NCBI GenBank assembly: GCA_963669295.1
Contig: OY769938.1
Coordinates: forward strand, 2,728,001-2,792,000
DNA: 64,000 nucleotides
Direction: 5' to 3'
Source: G963669295 sp963669295
Lineage (GTDB): Bacteria; Bacteroidota; Bacteroidia; Flavobacteriales_D; CALLUQ01
Shown: positions 52,428-61,297 of the stretch, piece after piece
Position numbering within the stretch: position 1 is the stretch's first letter
How the letters are laid out: every line of letters starts with the position of its first letter
The notes under the pieces: model-generated
What the model saw: the letters and a program-made list of their open reading frames with translations, nothing else
Told to the model about the DNA's origin: nothing
Database searches by the model: none
Translations under genes and position numbers: made by a program

Positions 52428-52761
52428 ATCCAGGGTTCTGTGTGTTCAAAACCAGTTTCATGGTAGCCATGAAATCAATGAATTCGTCAATCAATTGATT
52501 GGCTGTGGAGTTGCCCTGCTCGGTAAGCGAATAGTACTTGCGTACGCGCTTCCCAATTTGAACTGTTTCGGTAGAAAGCAACTGCTCTGCCTGCAATTTG
52601 TGCAACAGCGGATACAATGCTCCCTCCGTAATCACAATCTTACCGTCGGTCATTTCTTTTACCTTTTGGGTAATTTCATAACCATACATTTTATCGTGCT
52701 CCGACAATAGCTTTAACACGATAGGTTTTAAGGTACCTTTTATGAGCTCTTTTGAATACAT
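52408..52761 (-). CDS. PadR-family transcriptional regulator
   Basis: The start at 52761 gives 117 residues beginning MYSKELIKGTLKPIVLKLLSE; a longer frame exists but would begin upstream of the promoter. The PadR winged helix shows MYGYEITQKVKEMTDGKI, ITEGALYPLLHKLQAEQLL and VGKRVRKYYSLTEQG-like features (residues about 20-80), then a helical dimerisation end. PadR proteins repress their own operon until a ligand is bound. The promoter contains a palindrome likely to be its operator, and the next gene overlaps by 20 bp. Confidence 0.93.
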   Translation of the reverse strand: MYSKELIKGTLKPIVLKLLSEHDKMYGYEITQKVKEMTDGKIVITEGALYPLLHKLQAEQLLSTETVQIGKRVRKYYSLTEQGNSTANQLIDEFIDFMATMKLVLNTQNPGYGSAIG

Positions 52762-52765
52762 AAGA

Positions 52766-52795
52766 CAAATATACATAAATATCTTATGTATCAAA
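52766..52795 (-). promoter_or_regulatory. padR promoter with embedded palindromic operator, leaderless transcript
   Basis: On the minus strand TTTG (52795-52792), an 18-nt spacer and TATATTTG (52773-52766) match the Bacteroidota consensus exactly. A perfect inverted repeat ATACATAA-N5-TTATGTAT (52771-52791) fills the spacer and overlaps the -7 box. A further half-site ATACATAA lies at 52756-52763 over the start codon. The ATG (52761) is only 4 bp past the -7 box. Binding of PadR here would block the polymerase (inference). Confidence 0.75.
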
Positions 52796-52903
52796 CGTAG
52801 AGGTATTGATTTTTATTTTGTGCTGGTGTTAAACAATGTATTGAAAGAGCAAAAAATGCTCTTGCCATTTCTTTCGTTTTTTAAGGGGTTGAGCTGGGTT
52901 GTG

Positions 52904-53300
52904 TCCCGTATAAATCGGGATAGTTAAAAACTCCGATGTTGCAGTTAATTACTGCAGCGTTGGTGTTTGGAAGTGTAGCGCTAGAGTGTAGAACACCAAC
53001 ATCGAAGTTTTGTACTGCTTACGTGGTGGTAGAACCTCCAGCCTTGCAGTTGGGGGCAGCGGTGGTAAAGTGTTGACCAGGGAGGTTGAAGTGTAACACT
53101 GCATGCGTGGTGGTTACACCTCGTTTCTCGAAGTTGGGAAGTGCTGTGGCGAAGCTTTAAGCAGCTGCTTTAAAGTACAGGACTGTGCAAACGGTGGTAC
53201 GATCTCCAACGTTGAAGCACTCAGGTGTAGGTGCGTTGCTTTGACCTTTGGGGGGGAAGTTTCGAACATGGGTTGAGCACGGTTAAGCACCATTGCGGCA
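52904..53300. repeat. Gene-free region with degenerate ~84-bp direct repeats
   Basis: No plausible gene lies in 52796-53351. It opens with TCCCGTATAAATCGGGA (52904-52920), similar to the palindrome in the tRNA remnants. Three degenerate units of 84-85 bp start near 53003, 53087 and 53171 (GAAGT...ACTGC...CGTGGTGGT...CTCC...TTG). A shorter unit is at 52969 and a partial one at 53256. Short complementary pairs recur within and between units (GTTGGTGTT with AACACCAAC; AACCTCC with GGAGGTT; GTGTAAC with GTTACAC), so the single strand could fold extensively. It is downstream of metK and upstream of padR. Function unknown. Confidence 0.5.
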
Positions 53301-53301
53301 T

Positions 53302-53330
53302 AAAAAAAGGCCGCCTTTTCAGACAGCCTT
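53302..53330 (-). terminator. Terminator of metK
   Basis: On the minus strand AAGGCTGTCT pairs with AGGCGGCCTT (two G-U pairs) around a GAAA tetraloop, followed by seven T. It lies 21 bp past the metK stop. Confidence 0.85.
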
Positions 53331-53351
53331 CTATATAAGAATGTATTTAAC

Positions 53352-54641
53352 TTAGTTCAATCCGAAACTTGCTTTCACCTTGTCTACATAATCCAACTTC
53401 TCCCAGGTAAAGGTTTCAACCTCTTTACTTACTTCCTGCCCGTTGCTTTTAAAGGTTACGGTTTTTACTTCTGGCGTACGGCCCATGTGTCCGTAGGCAG
53501 CCGTTTCAGAGTAAATAGGATCTTTTAGCTTCAATCGGTTAATGATGGCTGCCGGACGCATGTCGAAAATCTCTTCTACTTTTGCGGCAATTTCACCATC
53601 GGTCATGTTCACTTTGCCAGTGCCGTAGGTGTTTACATAAATGCCCATAGGCTTGGCTACACCAATGGCGTACGATACTTGTACCAATACTTCATCGCAA
53701 ACCCCTGAGGCTACTAAGTTTTTGGCCACATGGCGGGTAGCGTAAGCTGCTGAGCGGTCTACTTTAGAGGGGTCTTTTCCCGAAAAAGCACCACCACCAT
53801 GAGCACCTTTACCGCCATAGGTATCTACAATAATTTTTCTTCCGGTCAATCCGGTATCACCGTGTGGACCACCGATTACAAATTTACCGGTAGGGTTAAC
53901 GTGGTAAACAATATCGTCGCCAAACAAAGCTTGATTTTCGGCATCTAATTTTGCTTTTACACGAGGCACCAATACGTTGATTACATCTTGCTTGATGGTT
54001 TCAAGCATGGCTGCTTCTTCATTAAAATCGTCGTGTTGTGTAGAAATAACAATGGTATCTACTTTAAGGGGGCGGTTGTTGTCGTCGTACTCAATGGTTA
54101 CCTGCGATTTTGAATCGGGGCGGAGGTACGATACTGTTTTACCTTCGCGGTTGGTATAGGTCATTACCTTACCTTCTCTACGAATATCGGCCAACTCTTG
54201 CAACAACATGTGCGACAGTTGCAACGACAGCGGCATATAGGTTTCCGTTTCGTTGGTAGCATAACCGAACATCATGCCCTGGTCGCCTGCACCTTGCTCA
54301 TCGTGCAATCCTTTGCCGGCTTCAACACCCTGGTTGATGTCGGGTGATTGCTCGTGAATGGCAGAAATTACGCCACAAGAATCGGCATCGAACATGTACT
54401 CCGACTTGTTGTAACCAATTCTTTTAATCACATCGCGTGCAATTTGTTGCACATCCAAATAAGCGGTCGATTTTACCTCGCCACTTAAAACAGTTAATCC
54501 GGTGGTTACCAGGGTTTCGCACGCTACTTTCGAGTCGTGATCGAAGGCCAAAAAGTGATCGATCAAGGCGTCAGAGATTTGATCGGCAACTTTATCGGGA
54601 TGTCCTTCCGAAACGGACTCAGATGTAAATAAATATGACAT
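53352..54641 (-). CDS. metK: S-adenosylmethionine synthetase
   Basis: Makes S-adenosylmethionine from methionine and ATP. The 429-residue protein shows all signature motifs: SEGHPDKVADQISDA near the N-terminus, GAGDQGMMFGYATNE (about 116-130) and the P-loop-like GGGAFSGKDPSKVDRSAAYA (about 282-300). Length is slightly above the E. coli enzyme, as in other Bacteroidota. It is expected to be cytosolic and a tetramer. No SAM riboswitch fits in the short leader. It has its own promoter and terminator. Confidence 0.98.
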   Translation of the reverse strand: MSYLFTSESVSEGHPDKVADQISDALIDHFLAFDHDSKVACETLVTTGLTVLSGEVKSTAYLDVQQIARDVIKRIGYNKSEYMFDADSCGVISAIHEQSPDINQGVEAGKGLHDEQGAGDQGMMFGYATNETETYMPLSLQLSHMLLQELADIRREGKVMTYTNREGKTVSYLRPDSKSQVTIEYDDNNRPLKVDTIVISTQHDDFNEEAAMLETIKQDVINVLVPRVKAKLDAENQALFGDDIVYHVNPTGKFVIGGPHGDTGLTGRKIIVDTYGGKGAHGGGAFSGKDPSKVDRSAAYATRHVAKNLVASGVCDEVLVQVSYAIGVAKPMGIYVNTYGTGKVNMTDGEIAAKVEEIFDMRPAAIINRLKLKDPIYSETAAYGHMGRTPEVKTVTFKSNGQEVSKEVETFTWEKLDYVDKVKASFGLN

Positions 54642-54668
54642 AATAGTATTGCTTTTATTTTGGGGGTG

Positions 54669-54697
54669 CTAAAATAGATATTTTCAGCGAAATAAAA
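54669..54697 (-). promoter_or_regulatory. Probable metK promoter
   Basis: On the minus strand TTTT (54697-54694), a 17-nt spacer and TATTTTAG (54676-54669), the same -7 box as porP. Leader to the ATG at 54641 would be about 20 nt. Confidence 0.4.
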
Positions 54698-54726
54698 GTG
54701 ATGGTAATGGGAATAAAATGCGAAGG

Positions 54727-55650
54727 TTATTGCTTTTCCTTGCTTTTATTGGTGAGCTTCTTGAAGGCTTGCTCCAGGCTTTGCTCTTCTTTTTGCATGG
54801 TAAGTACCGAAATGTTGTTGTTGACAGCAAACTGGAAAACGTCGCTGCGAACATCTACATTGCTTTTGCTGGTGATGCGCCACACATTTTCTTTCACGTT
54901 TTTTGCATCGCGCACACCGGTGATGGTCATCAGTTTGTTGTGGGCAACTTCCTGATCGAATTCTACCAAAACAGCGGTTTCCTTGCCCGTGTCTTTTTGA
55001 ATTTTCTCGGCCGAGTTGTCGGCCACAATTTTTCCGCGATTTACAATAACAATTCGATCGCATACCGCTTCCACCTCTTGCATAATGTGGGTGGAGAGCA
55101 TCACTGTTTTCTGACGACCAATTTGCTTGATAAGGCTACGGATGTCTTCCAATTGGTTGGGGTCGAGCCCACTGGTAGGTTCATCCAAAATCAATACGTT
55201 GGGGTTGTGAATCATGGCCTGGGCCAATCCTACCCGTTGGCGGTACCCTTTCGATAATGCCCCTATTTTTTTGTGTTGCTCCAACCCGAGTCCCACCATG
55301 TCAATCATTTCACTGACCCGCTTTTTGATGCCCGACACTTTATGTAAACTGGCTACAAAACGAAGGTATTCCTTCACATACATGTCTAAGTAGAGGGGGT
55401 TGTGTTCGGGAAGGTAGCCTACATTTCTACGCACGTCAATCGATTGTTCGCTAATATCAAAACCACATACCGATACGGTGCCTGAAGTAGGGGGGATGAA
55501 ACAAGTAATGATTTTCATCATGGTGGATTTCCCTGCTCCGTTGGGGCCTAACAGTCCTACAATTTCGCCAGTGCCGATTTCAAACGACACACTGTCTAGT
55601 GCTTTTTGCGCTCCGTAGTTCTTGGTAATGTTGTTAACGATAATCGACAC
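54727..55650 (-). CDS. gldA: Gliding-motility ABC transporter ATP-binding protein GldA
   Basis: The GTG at 55650 (MSIIVNNITKNYG) gives 307 residues, the usual GldA length; a frame open to 55743 adds a non-homologous N-terminus. ABC motifs: Walker A GLLGPNGAGKSTMM, signature LSKGYRQRVGLAQA, Walker B NVLILDEPTSGLDP and the H-loop LSTHIMQE. The C-terminal 80 residues form an extra domain. GldA forms an ABC transporter with GldF/GldG, needed for gliding in Flavobacterium; those genes are not in this window. The general ABC-2 family is possible, but the GldA match is good. Confidence 0.88.
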   Translation of the reverse strand: MSIIVNNITKNYGAQKALDSVSFEIGTGEIVGLLGPNGAGKSTMMKIITCFIPPTSGTVSVCGFDISEQSIDVRRNVGYLPEHNPLYLDMYVKEYLRFVASLHKVSGIKKRVSEMIDMVGLGLEQHKKIGALSKGYRQRVGLAQAMIHNPNVLILDEPTSGLDPNQLEDIRSLIKQIGRQKTVMLSTHIMQEVEAVCDRIVIVNRGKIVADNSAEKIQKDTGKETAVLVEFDQEVAHNKLMTITGVRDAKNVKENVWRITSKSNVDVRSDVFQFAVNNNISVLTMQKEEQSLEQAFKKLTNKSKEKQ

Positions 55651-55771
55651 AGTATGTTCTATTGTTGTGAGCCCGAATTTACAAAAATTATCCGCTGTAA
55701 AATGAATCTTATTTATCCTTAATTTTGGGGCTTGTGCTAACAATTAAACCCAATTATTAATAAATTATTTT

Positions 55772-56698
55772 GTGGATAGAGGCCTGGTATTAAAATCAAC
55801 CGGAAGCTGGTACGAAGTACGACGTGCAGATGGCAGTATGGTGGAGTGCCGTATTAAAGGGAAATTTCGCACCAAAGGCATTGATACTACCAACCCGGTA
55901 TCGGTAGGCGATTGGGTGCAGTTTGCCCTGGAAGAAGATGGTACGGGAGTAATTGATACGATTGAGGAGCGGAAGAATTACATCATTCGTAAATCGGTGA
56001 ACCTTTCGAAGCGGGCACACATCATTGCTTCCAACATCGACCAGGCATTTTTATTGGTTACCCTGGCCGATCCGGTCACTTCCACTGGCTTCATCGATCG
56101 TTTTTTAATCACGGCCGAAGCCTACCACATTCCGGTAAAAATTGTATTCAACAAGGTCGACATCTACGATGAAGCCACGCAGGAACAGTTGGAAGAGTTG
56201 ATGGCCATTTACACCATGGTGGGGTACGACTGTTACTGCACCTCCCTCGTGGAAAACGAGGGCGTGGAAGTGATCAGAACATTAATGCAAAACAAGGTAA
56301 GCCTGGTATCGGGCCATTCAGGGGTGGGCAAATCTACCCTCATCAACCTGCTTGATGCCAACCTCGACATTCGCGTGGGAGAAGTATCGGAAGCACATCA
56401 TAAAGGCAAACATACCACCACCTTTGCCGAAATGCACGAGCTGGCATTTGGAGGGTTCATCATCGATACTCCAGGCATCAAAGGATTTGGCATCATCGAT
56501 TTGGAAAAGGAAGAACTGTCGCATTACTTCCTCGAAATGCGGGAGCTGTTGCACGAGTGTAAGTTCAACAACTGCGTACACATCAACGAGCCTAAATGTG
56601 CGGTAAAAGCAGCAGTAGAAGAAGGAGAGGTGGCCGAATCGCGCTACATCAATTATTTGAGTATTTATTATAACGACGAAAACGAAGCCTACCGATAA
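55772..56698 (+). CDS. rsgA: Ribosome-associated GTPase RsgA
   Basis: Circularly permuted GTPase that checks late 30S assembly. The GTG start at 55772 gives 308 residues: an OB domain (1 to about 75), then the permuted G domain with G4 NKVD (about 130), G5 CTS, G1 GHSGVGKST (about 179) and G3 DTPG (about 228), and a C-terminal zinc site C-x5-C-x-H-x5-C (CKFNNCVHINEPKC). A TAATTTTG -7 box (55720-55727) lies upstream, about 45 bp from the start. dtd overlaps its last base, so rsgA, dtd and the MazG-like gene form an operon. Confidence 0.97.
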   Translation: MDRGLVLKSTGSWYEVRRADGSMVECRIKGKFRTKGIDTTNPVSVGDWVQFALEEDGTGVIDTIEERKNYIIRKSVNLSKRAHIIASNIDQAFLLVTLADPVTSTGFIDRFLITAEAYHIPVKIVFNKVDIYDEATQEQLEELMAIYTMVGYDCYCTSLVENEGVEVIRTLMQNKVSLVSGHSGVGKSTLINLLDANLDIRVGEVSEAHHKGKHTTTFAEMHELAFGGFIIDTPGIKGFGIIDLEKEELSHYFLEMRELLHECKFNNCVHINEPKCAVKAAVEEGEVAESRYINYLSIYYNDENEAYR

Positions 56699-57150
56699 TG
56701 CGTGTGATCATTCAACGAGTTAGTGAAGCTGCGGTAACCATTGATGGTACAGTAAATGGTGCCATTGAACGCGGACTACTTATTTTACTGGGCATTGAAG
56801 ATGCTGATGGCACAGAAGACATCAACTGGCTGTGCCGGAAAATTGTGAATTTGCGCATCTTTAACGATAACGATGGGTTGATGAACCTGTCGTTGCAGGA
56901 GGTGAAAGGTGATGCCCTGGTGGTGAGTCAGTTTACCCTACATGCCAGCACTAAAAAGGGCAATCGCCCATCGTACATCAAAGCGGCCAAACCAGCTGTT
57001 GCCATTCCATTGTACGAGGCCTTTGTACAGCAATTAGAGCAGGAGCTGGGAAAACCGGTAGCCACTGGTATATTTGGTGCCGACATGAAAGTACAATTGC
57101 TTAACGATGGGCCGGTAACCATTAGCATCGACACAAAAAACAAAGAATAA
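56698..57150 (+). CDS. dtd: D-aminoacyl-tRNA deacylase
   Basis: Hydrolyses D-amino acids wrongly attached to tRNA. The 150-residue protein shows the two cross-subunit active-site motifs SQFTLHAST (about 79-87) and the Gly-cisPro loop NDGPVTISID (about 136-145). The start ATG overlaps the rsgA stop by one base, so translation is coupled. The protein is expected to act as a homodimer. Confidence 0.97.
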   Translation: MRVIIQRVSEAAVTIDGTVNGAIERGLLILLGIEDADGTEDINWLCRKIVNLRIFNDNDGLMNLSLQEVKGDALVVSQFTLHASTKKGNRPSYIKAAKPAVAIPLYEAFVQQLEQELGKPVATGIFGADMKVQLLNDGPVTISIDTKNKE

Positions 57151-57474
57151 ATGACCTTACAAGAAGCACAAAAAGCAGTAGATCAATGGATCAACGAACA
57201 TGGGGTGCGCTATTTCAATGAGCTTACCAACATGGCCATGCTTACCGAGGAAGTGGGGGAGGTGGCCCGCATCATTGCTCGCGAATATGGGGAGCAATCG
57301 TTCAAAGCTTCCGATAAAGACAAACGCCTCGACGATGAATTGGCCGATGTGTTGTTTGTGTTGATTTGTTTGGCCAACCAAACAGGCATTGATCTAACTG
57401 CCGCTTTAGAGCGCAATCTGGCCAAGAAAACACAGCGCGATAGCACCCGCCATAAGGAAAACGATAAACTGTAA
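57151..57474 (+). CDS. MazG-like nucleotide pyrophosphohydrolase
   Basis: The 107-residue protein begins directly after the dtd stop. It has the all-alpha NTP pyrophosphohydrolase pattern: MLTEEVGEVARIIAREYGEQ (metal-binding EExxE, about 30-50) and DDELADVLFVLICLANQ (ExxD, about 68-85). It probably cleaves a nucleoside triphosphate to the monophosphate and pyrophosphate; the exact substrate is unknown. Single-domain members like this are common house-cleaning enzymes. Confidence 0.88.
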   Translation: MTLQEAQKAVDQWINEHGVRYFNELTNMAMLTEEVGEVARIIAREYGEQSFKASDKDKRLDDELADVLFVLICLANQTGIDLTAALERNLAKKTQRDSTRHKENDKL

Positions 57475-57536
57475 CATTTTACCTCAATGGTGGTATAAAA
57501 GGTAATATTTCAGTAACTTACTACAAAATTGTGTCT

Positions 57537-59114
57537 ATGAAACAAGTCTTTACCCTCTTACTGCTATGTTTAACCACCACCATATTTGCACAAAATAATA
57601 GTGCGCCCAACCAATTGATCTTTTATAAAGACGCTGCTGGCGATCTGGAAGTGGCTACCGACAATGTAGACCGAAGGACAGTGGTGTTGAAAGACAATTA
57701 TTACATGGACCCGGTCATCAACTATTCAATACCGGGAGAAGCGCCAAAGCTGCCACAGCCGACGATGAAACGGATGAACTTGCGCGGTGGTGCCGATACT
57801 TGTGGGGTAGATACCGTGATGTACCCATTGGATGGCAAAGCAACAGGCATTAATGCCTATACCATGAATATCCCCAGCGAATTTTATGGATATGGTCAAA
57901 ATTACGACGCCCCTCAGCCCATTGTGGTAGAAGGGTTTTGCTTTTACGGTTGGGTGAATGGTGCAGCTACCGATACGGCAATAGTGCACTGTTCTATTTG
58001 GACCGCAGCGGCCGACTCTACACCAATGACCATGTTGGCCACTACCGATGTGGTAGTAGACAACAGCTATGATGCCAACGATTTAGAAGTACTGAAATAC
58101 TGCGTTACCTTTCCATCACCGGTTACGGTAACCTCGCAATACATCATTACCATTCAAACAGAAACCACCCAACCGCTGGGCATCATCTCCAATGATGCGA
58201 ACAGCAACGATGGTGCTGGTGAAAAGCTTTCTTACTGGCGGTGGACAGGAGACTCTACCTGGTATCAAAACGATGATTTCTTTGCCTGGGATTGCGACTG
58301 GTTGTTGCACCCTATTGTGAAGTACGAATACATGGCCAATTACACTGCAAATGCCGATAGTCTTTGTGTGGGAGATACGTTGGTAGTGACCAACAACTCT
58401 TCTCCCATTTTGCAACACCGCATGTACAACAAAGCAGCTAACAACGGTGTAGCCAATCAATCGTACGACTGGGATTTTGGCGATGGCAATACAGTTAGCG
58501 ATGTGATGGACACCAGCCATGTGTATACCACTGGAGGAGATTTTACGGTAACACTTACCGATTCGTTGATAGGATGGACCATCGTTTGTGCGGATGCCTA
58601 TTCTATGACGGTACATGTAGATTCGATGCCTGCTGCTGCATTTGCAGTAAGCACCAACATTGCTGATGCCATGTTTACAGACAACTCTGCCTACCCAGAT
58701 ACCTGGTTGTGGGAATTTGGCGATGGCAATGTTTCCAGCATGCAAAACCCTACCCATACCTATGCTGCTGATGGCGTGTATACCGTACAGCTTATTGTGA
58801 CCAACAACTGTGGAGCAGATACGGTGACTCAGCAAGTCACCATATTTGGGGTAGGGGTAACAGAAAACACCTTAACCGATGCCAACATCAGTGTATTTCC
58901 CAACCCTACCAGTGGAGCCTTTAATGTGGGCAATGCCTCTGGTCAGGACTTGGTACTGAAAGTATACAATCCCATTGGCGAATTGGTGCGCGACATCCAA
59001 ATCAATACGCAGCAAACGGTAGTAGACCTGCCTGAGTTAAGCGATGGCATTTACATGTTGCACTTCATGGCCAACAACGGTACGTTGGTGAAAAAATTAA
59101 AGGTAGTGCGCTAG
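57537..59114 (+). CDS. T9SS-secreted protein with two PKD domains
   Basis: The ATG at 57537 is preferred over the GTG at 57531 and gives 525 residues with a signal peptide (MKQVFTLLLLCLTTTIFAQ). The N-terminal part (about 20-275) is beta-rich and jelly-roll-like, without a recognised family. Two PKD domains follow (YDWDFGDGNTVSD and WLWEFGDGNVSSMQNPTHTY). A T9SS type A sorting domain ends the chain (VFPNPTSGAFNVGN...KKLKVVR). It stands alone with its own terminator. Substrate or ligand unknown. Confidence 0.88.
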   Translation: MKQVFTLLLLCLTTTIFAQNNSAPNQLIFYKDAAGDLEVATDNVDRRTVVLKDNYYMDPVINYSIPGEAPKLPQPTMKRMNLRGGADTCGVDTVMYPLDGKATGINAYTMNIPSEFYGYGQNYDAPQPIVVEGFCFYGWVNGAATDTAIVHCSIWTAAADSTPMTMLATTDVVVDNSYDANDLEVLKYCVTFPSPVTVTSQYIITIQTETTQPLGIISNDANSNDGAGEKLSYWRWTGDSTWYQNDDFFAWDCDWLLHPIVKYEYMANYTANADSLCVGDTLVVTNNSSPILQHRMYNKAANNGVANQSYDWDFGDGNTVSDVMDTSHVYTTGGDFTVTLTDSLIGWTIVCADAYSMTVHVDSMPAAAFAVSTNIADAMFTDNSAYPDTWLWEFGDGNVSSMQNPTHTYAADGVYTVQLIVTNNCGADTVTQQVTIFGVGVTENTLTDANISVFPNPTSGAFNVGNASGQDLVLKVYNPIGELVRDIQINTQQTVVDLPELSDGIYMLHFMANNGTLVKKLKVVR

Positions 59115-59134
59115 CACCCTAACGATATACATTG

Positions 59135-59178
59135 AACCTCCAGTTTGTTATCCTCAGGATCTAGCTGGAGGTTTTTTT
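59135..59178 (+). terminator. Terminator of the PKD protein gene
   Basis: AACCTCCAG pairs with CTGGAGGTT around a 21-nt loop, followed by a run of T. Confidence 0.8.
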
Positions 59179-59287
59179 ATGCGTAAAATTCGATGGGTAT
59201 GGATAAGGTGATTAGTAGCCTTACTATTCAATTGCCCCACATACGAATGCTGGTAGCGCCAAAAAAGGAGGGAAACATATAGAAGAT

Positions 59288-59320
59288 AAAAAAGAAAAGG
59301 AGAGCATTTGCTCTCCTTTT
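59288..59320 (-). terminator. Terminator of atpD-atpC
   Basis: AAAAGGAGAGCA and TGCTCTCCTTTT form a 12-bp stem with a minimal loop; T-rich on the minus strand. It lies 26 bp past the atpC stop. Confidence 0.85.
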
Positions 59321-59345
59321 CCAATATATTAGTGTGCAGGTTTGT

Positions 59346-59582
59346 TTACTCAGCTAAAATGATCACTTTGTTGTTCAATACTTCAATCACTCCGCCTTTT
59401 ACATCAAAAAGTTGCTCTTTTCCCGCATCGTCGGTCACCTTAACCTTGCCTTCTTTGAGGGCAGAAATCAAAGGAGCGTGATTATCTAGCACACCAAAGC
59501 TACCACCAATACCTGGCAGTTTAACGGCTTTGGCTTCGCCTGAGAATACACTTTTTTCCGGAGTTATAATCTCTAATTGCAT
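59346..59582 (-). CDS. atpC: ATP synthase epsilon subunit, short form
   Basis: The 78-residue protein contains only the N-terminal beta-sandwich (LEIITPEKSVFSGEAKAVKLPG, GSFGVLDNHAPLISALKEG). The C-terminal two-helix domain found in the roughly 135-residue subunits of other bacteria is absent. Short subunits are known in Bacteroidota. Without the helices, the extended inhibitory conformation cannot form. It follows atpD by 8 bp on the same strand and shares its terminator. Confidence 0.93.
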   Translation of the reverse strand: MQLEIITPEKSVFSGEAKAVKLPGIGGSFGVLDNHAPLISALKEGKVKVTDDAGKEQLFDVKGGVIEVLNNKVIILAE

Positions 59583-59590
59583 AAGTGAAT

Positions 59591-61099
59591 TTATTTTTCA
59601 GCTTCCGCTAACATTTTCTTACCGGCCTCAATGGCTTCTTCAATGGTTCCTTTCAAGTTGAACGCTGCTTCAGGATATTCATCCACTTCACCGTTCATGA
59701 TCATTCTAAACCCTTTGATGGTTTCCTCGATGGGTACCAATACCCCTGGGATTCCGGTAAATTGCTCTGCTACGTGGAATGGTTGTGATAAGAAACGTTG
59801 TACCCTTCTTGCGCGGTGTACGACCAACTTATCTTCTTCCGACAATTCATCCATACCAAGGATGGCGATAATGTCTTGCAGTTCTTTATAGCGTTGCAAA
59901 ATTTCTTTTACATCTTGTGCACAAGAGTAGTGCTCTTCACCAACGATGTCTATCGTCAAAATTCTTGAAGTAGAATCCAATGGATCTACCGCAGGATAGA
60001 TACCCAACTCAGCAATTTTACGAGAAAGTACTGTGGTGGCATCAAGGTGAGCAAACGTTGTTGCAGGAGCAGGGTCAGTCAAGTCATCTGCAGGTACGTA
60101 TACCGCTTGTACCGAAGTAATAGACCCCTTCTTGGTAGAGGTAATACGCTCTTGCATTGCACCCATTTCAGTAGCCAACGTAGGTTGGTAACCTACCGCT
60201 GATGGCATACGACCTAGCAGTGCAGATACCTCTGAACCAGCTTGTGTAAAACGGAAGATGTTATCGATAAAGAATAGGATATCACGTCCTCCTGATTGCT
60301 CATCACCATCGCGGAAGTATTCTGCCATGGTTAATCCTGAAAGAGCCACACGAGCACGTGCACCTGGAGGCTCATTCATCTGACCGAATACCAGGGTAGC
60401 TTGCGATTGAATCAACTCATCTTTGTCCACCTTGCTCAAATCCCATCCACCGGCTTCCATCGATTCTTCGAATTCCTTGCCGTACTTAATTACGCCCGAT
60501 TCAATCATCTCACGCAACAAGTCATTTCCTTCACGAGTTCTTTCACCAACGCCAGCGAAAACAGACAACCCAGAGTACCCTTTGGCAATGTTGTTGATCA
60601 ATTCCATGATCAATACAGTTTTACCAACACCAGCACCACCGAACAATCCAATTTTACCACCTTTAGAGTAAGGCTCAATCAAATCAATTACTTTAATTCC
60701 GGTAAAGAGTACTTCTGTAGAGGTAGAAAGATCTTCAAACTTAGGCGCTTCCCTGTGGATGGGCACCCCGTTTTCTTTAGATACCTGACCAATGCCATCA
60801 ATGGCTTCGCCAACTACGTTAAACAAACGACCTTTTACCTGGTCGCCAGAAGGCATGGAAATAGGAGCACCTGTAGCAATAGCTTCAAGGCCTCTTTTTA
60901 GTCCGTCTGTAGAATCCATCGAGATGGTTCGTACGGTGTCTTCACCAATGTGTTGCTGGCATTCGAGGATCAGTTTCTGACCATCTTCTTTCGTAATTTC
61001 AATAGCATCAAGAATGTTGGGCAACTTAGCCTCGTTCTCAAAGCTAATGTCTACTACAGGACCAATAACCTGTGTTACTTTTCCGATGTTATTAGACAT
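59591..61099 (-). CDS. atpD: ATP synthase beta subunit
   Basis: Catalytic subunit of F1Fo ATP synthase. The 502-residue protein has the P-loop GGAGVGKTVLI (about 157-167), the catalytic GERTREGNDL region, Walker B ILFFIDNIFRFTQAGSEVSALLGRMPSAVGYQ in order, and the DELSEED motif (MDELSEEDK). The rest of the operon (atpBEFHAG) is not here; the separate atpD-atpC pair is typical of Bacteroidota. It is divergent from ribF. Confidence 0.98.
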   Translation of the reverse strand: MSNNIGKVTQVIGPVVDISFENEAKLPNILDAIEITKEDGQKLILECQQHIGEDTVRTISMDSTDGLKRGLEAIATGAPISMPSGDQVKGRLFNVVGEAIDGIGQVSKENGVPIHREAPKFEDLSTSTEVLFTGIKVIDLIEPYSKGGKIGLFGGAGVGKTVLIMELINNIAKGYSGLSVFAGVGERTREGNDLLREMIESGVIKYGKEFEESMEAGGWDLSKVDKDELIQSQATLVFGQMNEPPGARARVALSGLTMAEYFRDGDEQSGGRDILFFIDNIFRFTQAGSEVSALLGRMPSAVGYQPTLATEMGAMQERITSTKKGSITSVQAVYVPADDLTDPAPATTFAHLDATTVLSRKIAELGIYPAVDPLDSTSRILTIDIVGEEHYSCAQDVKEILQRYKELQDIIAILGMDELSEEDKLVVHRARRVQRFLSQPFHVAEQFTGIPGVLVPIEETIKGFRMIMNGEVDEYPEAAFNLKGTIEEAIEAGKKMLAEAEK

Positions 61100-61182
61100 T
61101 TTTTCGTATTTTGATTAAGTGAATGTTTGCAATTCAAAAATTTCGTCGCGAAGTTACTATAATTAATCTTGATAAAGCAAAG

Positions 61183-61212
61183 ATTGTTAATAATATTATT
61201 TCCTTAATTTTG
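61183..61212 (+). promoter_or_regulatory. Probable ribF promoter
   Basis: ATTG (61183-61186), an 18-nt spacer and TAATTTTG (61205-61212), an exact -7 box. Transcription would start near 61218, about 80 nt before ribF. Confidence 0.5.
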
Positions 61213-61297
61213 GCCTTCATTTCAAGAGAAAAATTAGGAGAAGATTTTACACGGTTAGGCGTTAAAAACCAGCCGGTTATCGAAAATGTAAATTGAG

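Noticed and set aside
54642..54726. SAM riboswitch upstream of metK
   Set aside because: The 85-bp gap holds a promoter and a leader of about 20 nt, too short for known SAM riboswitches.
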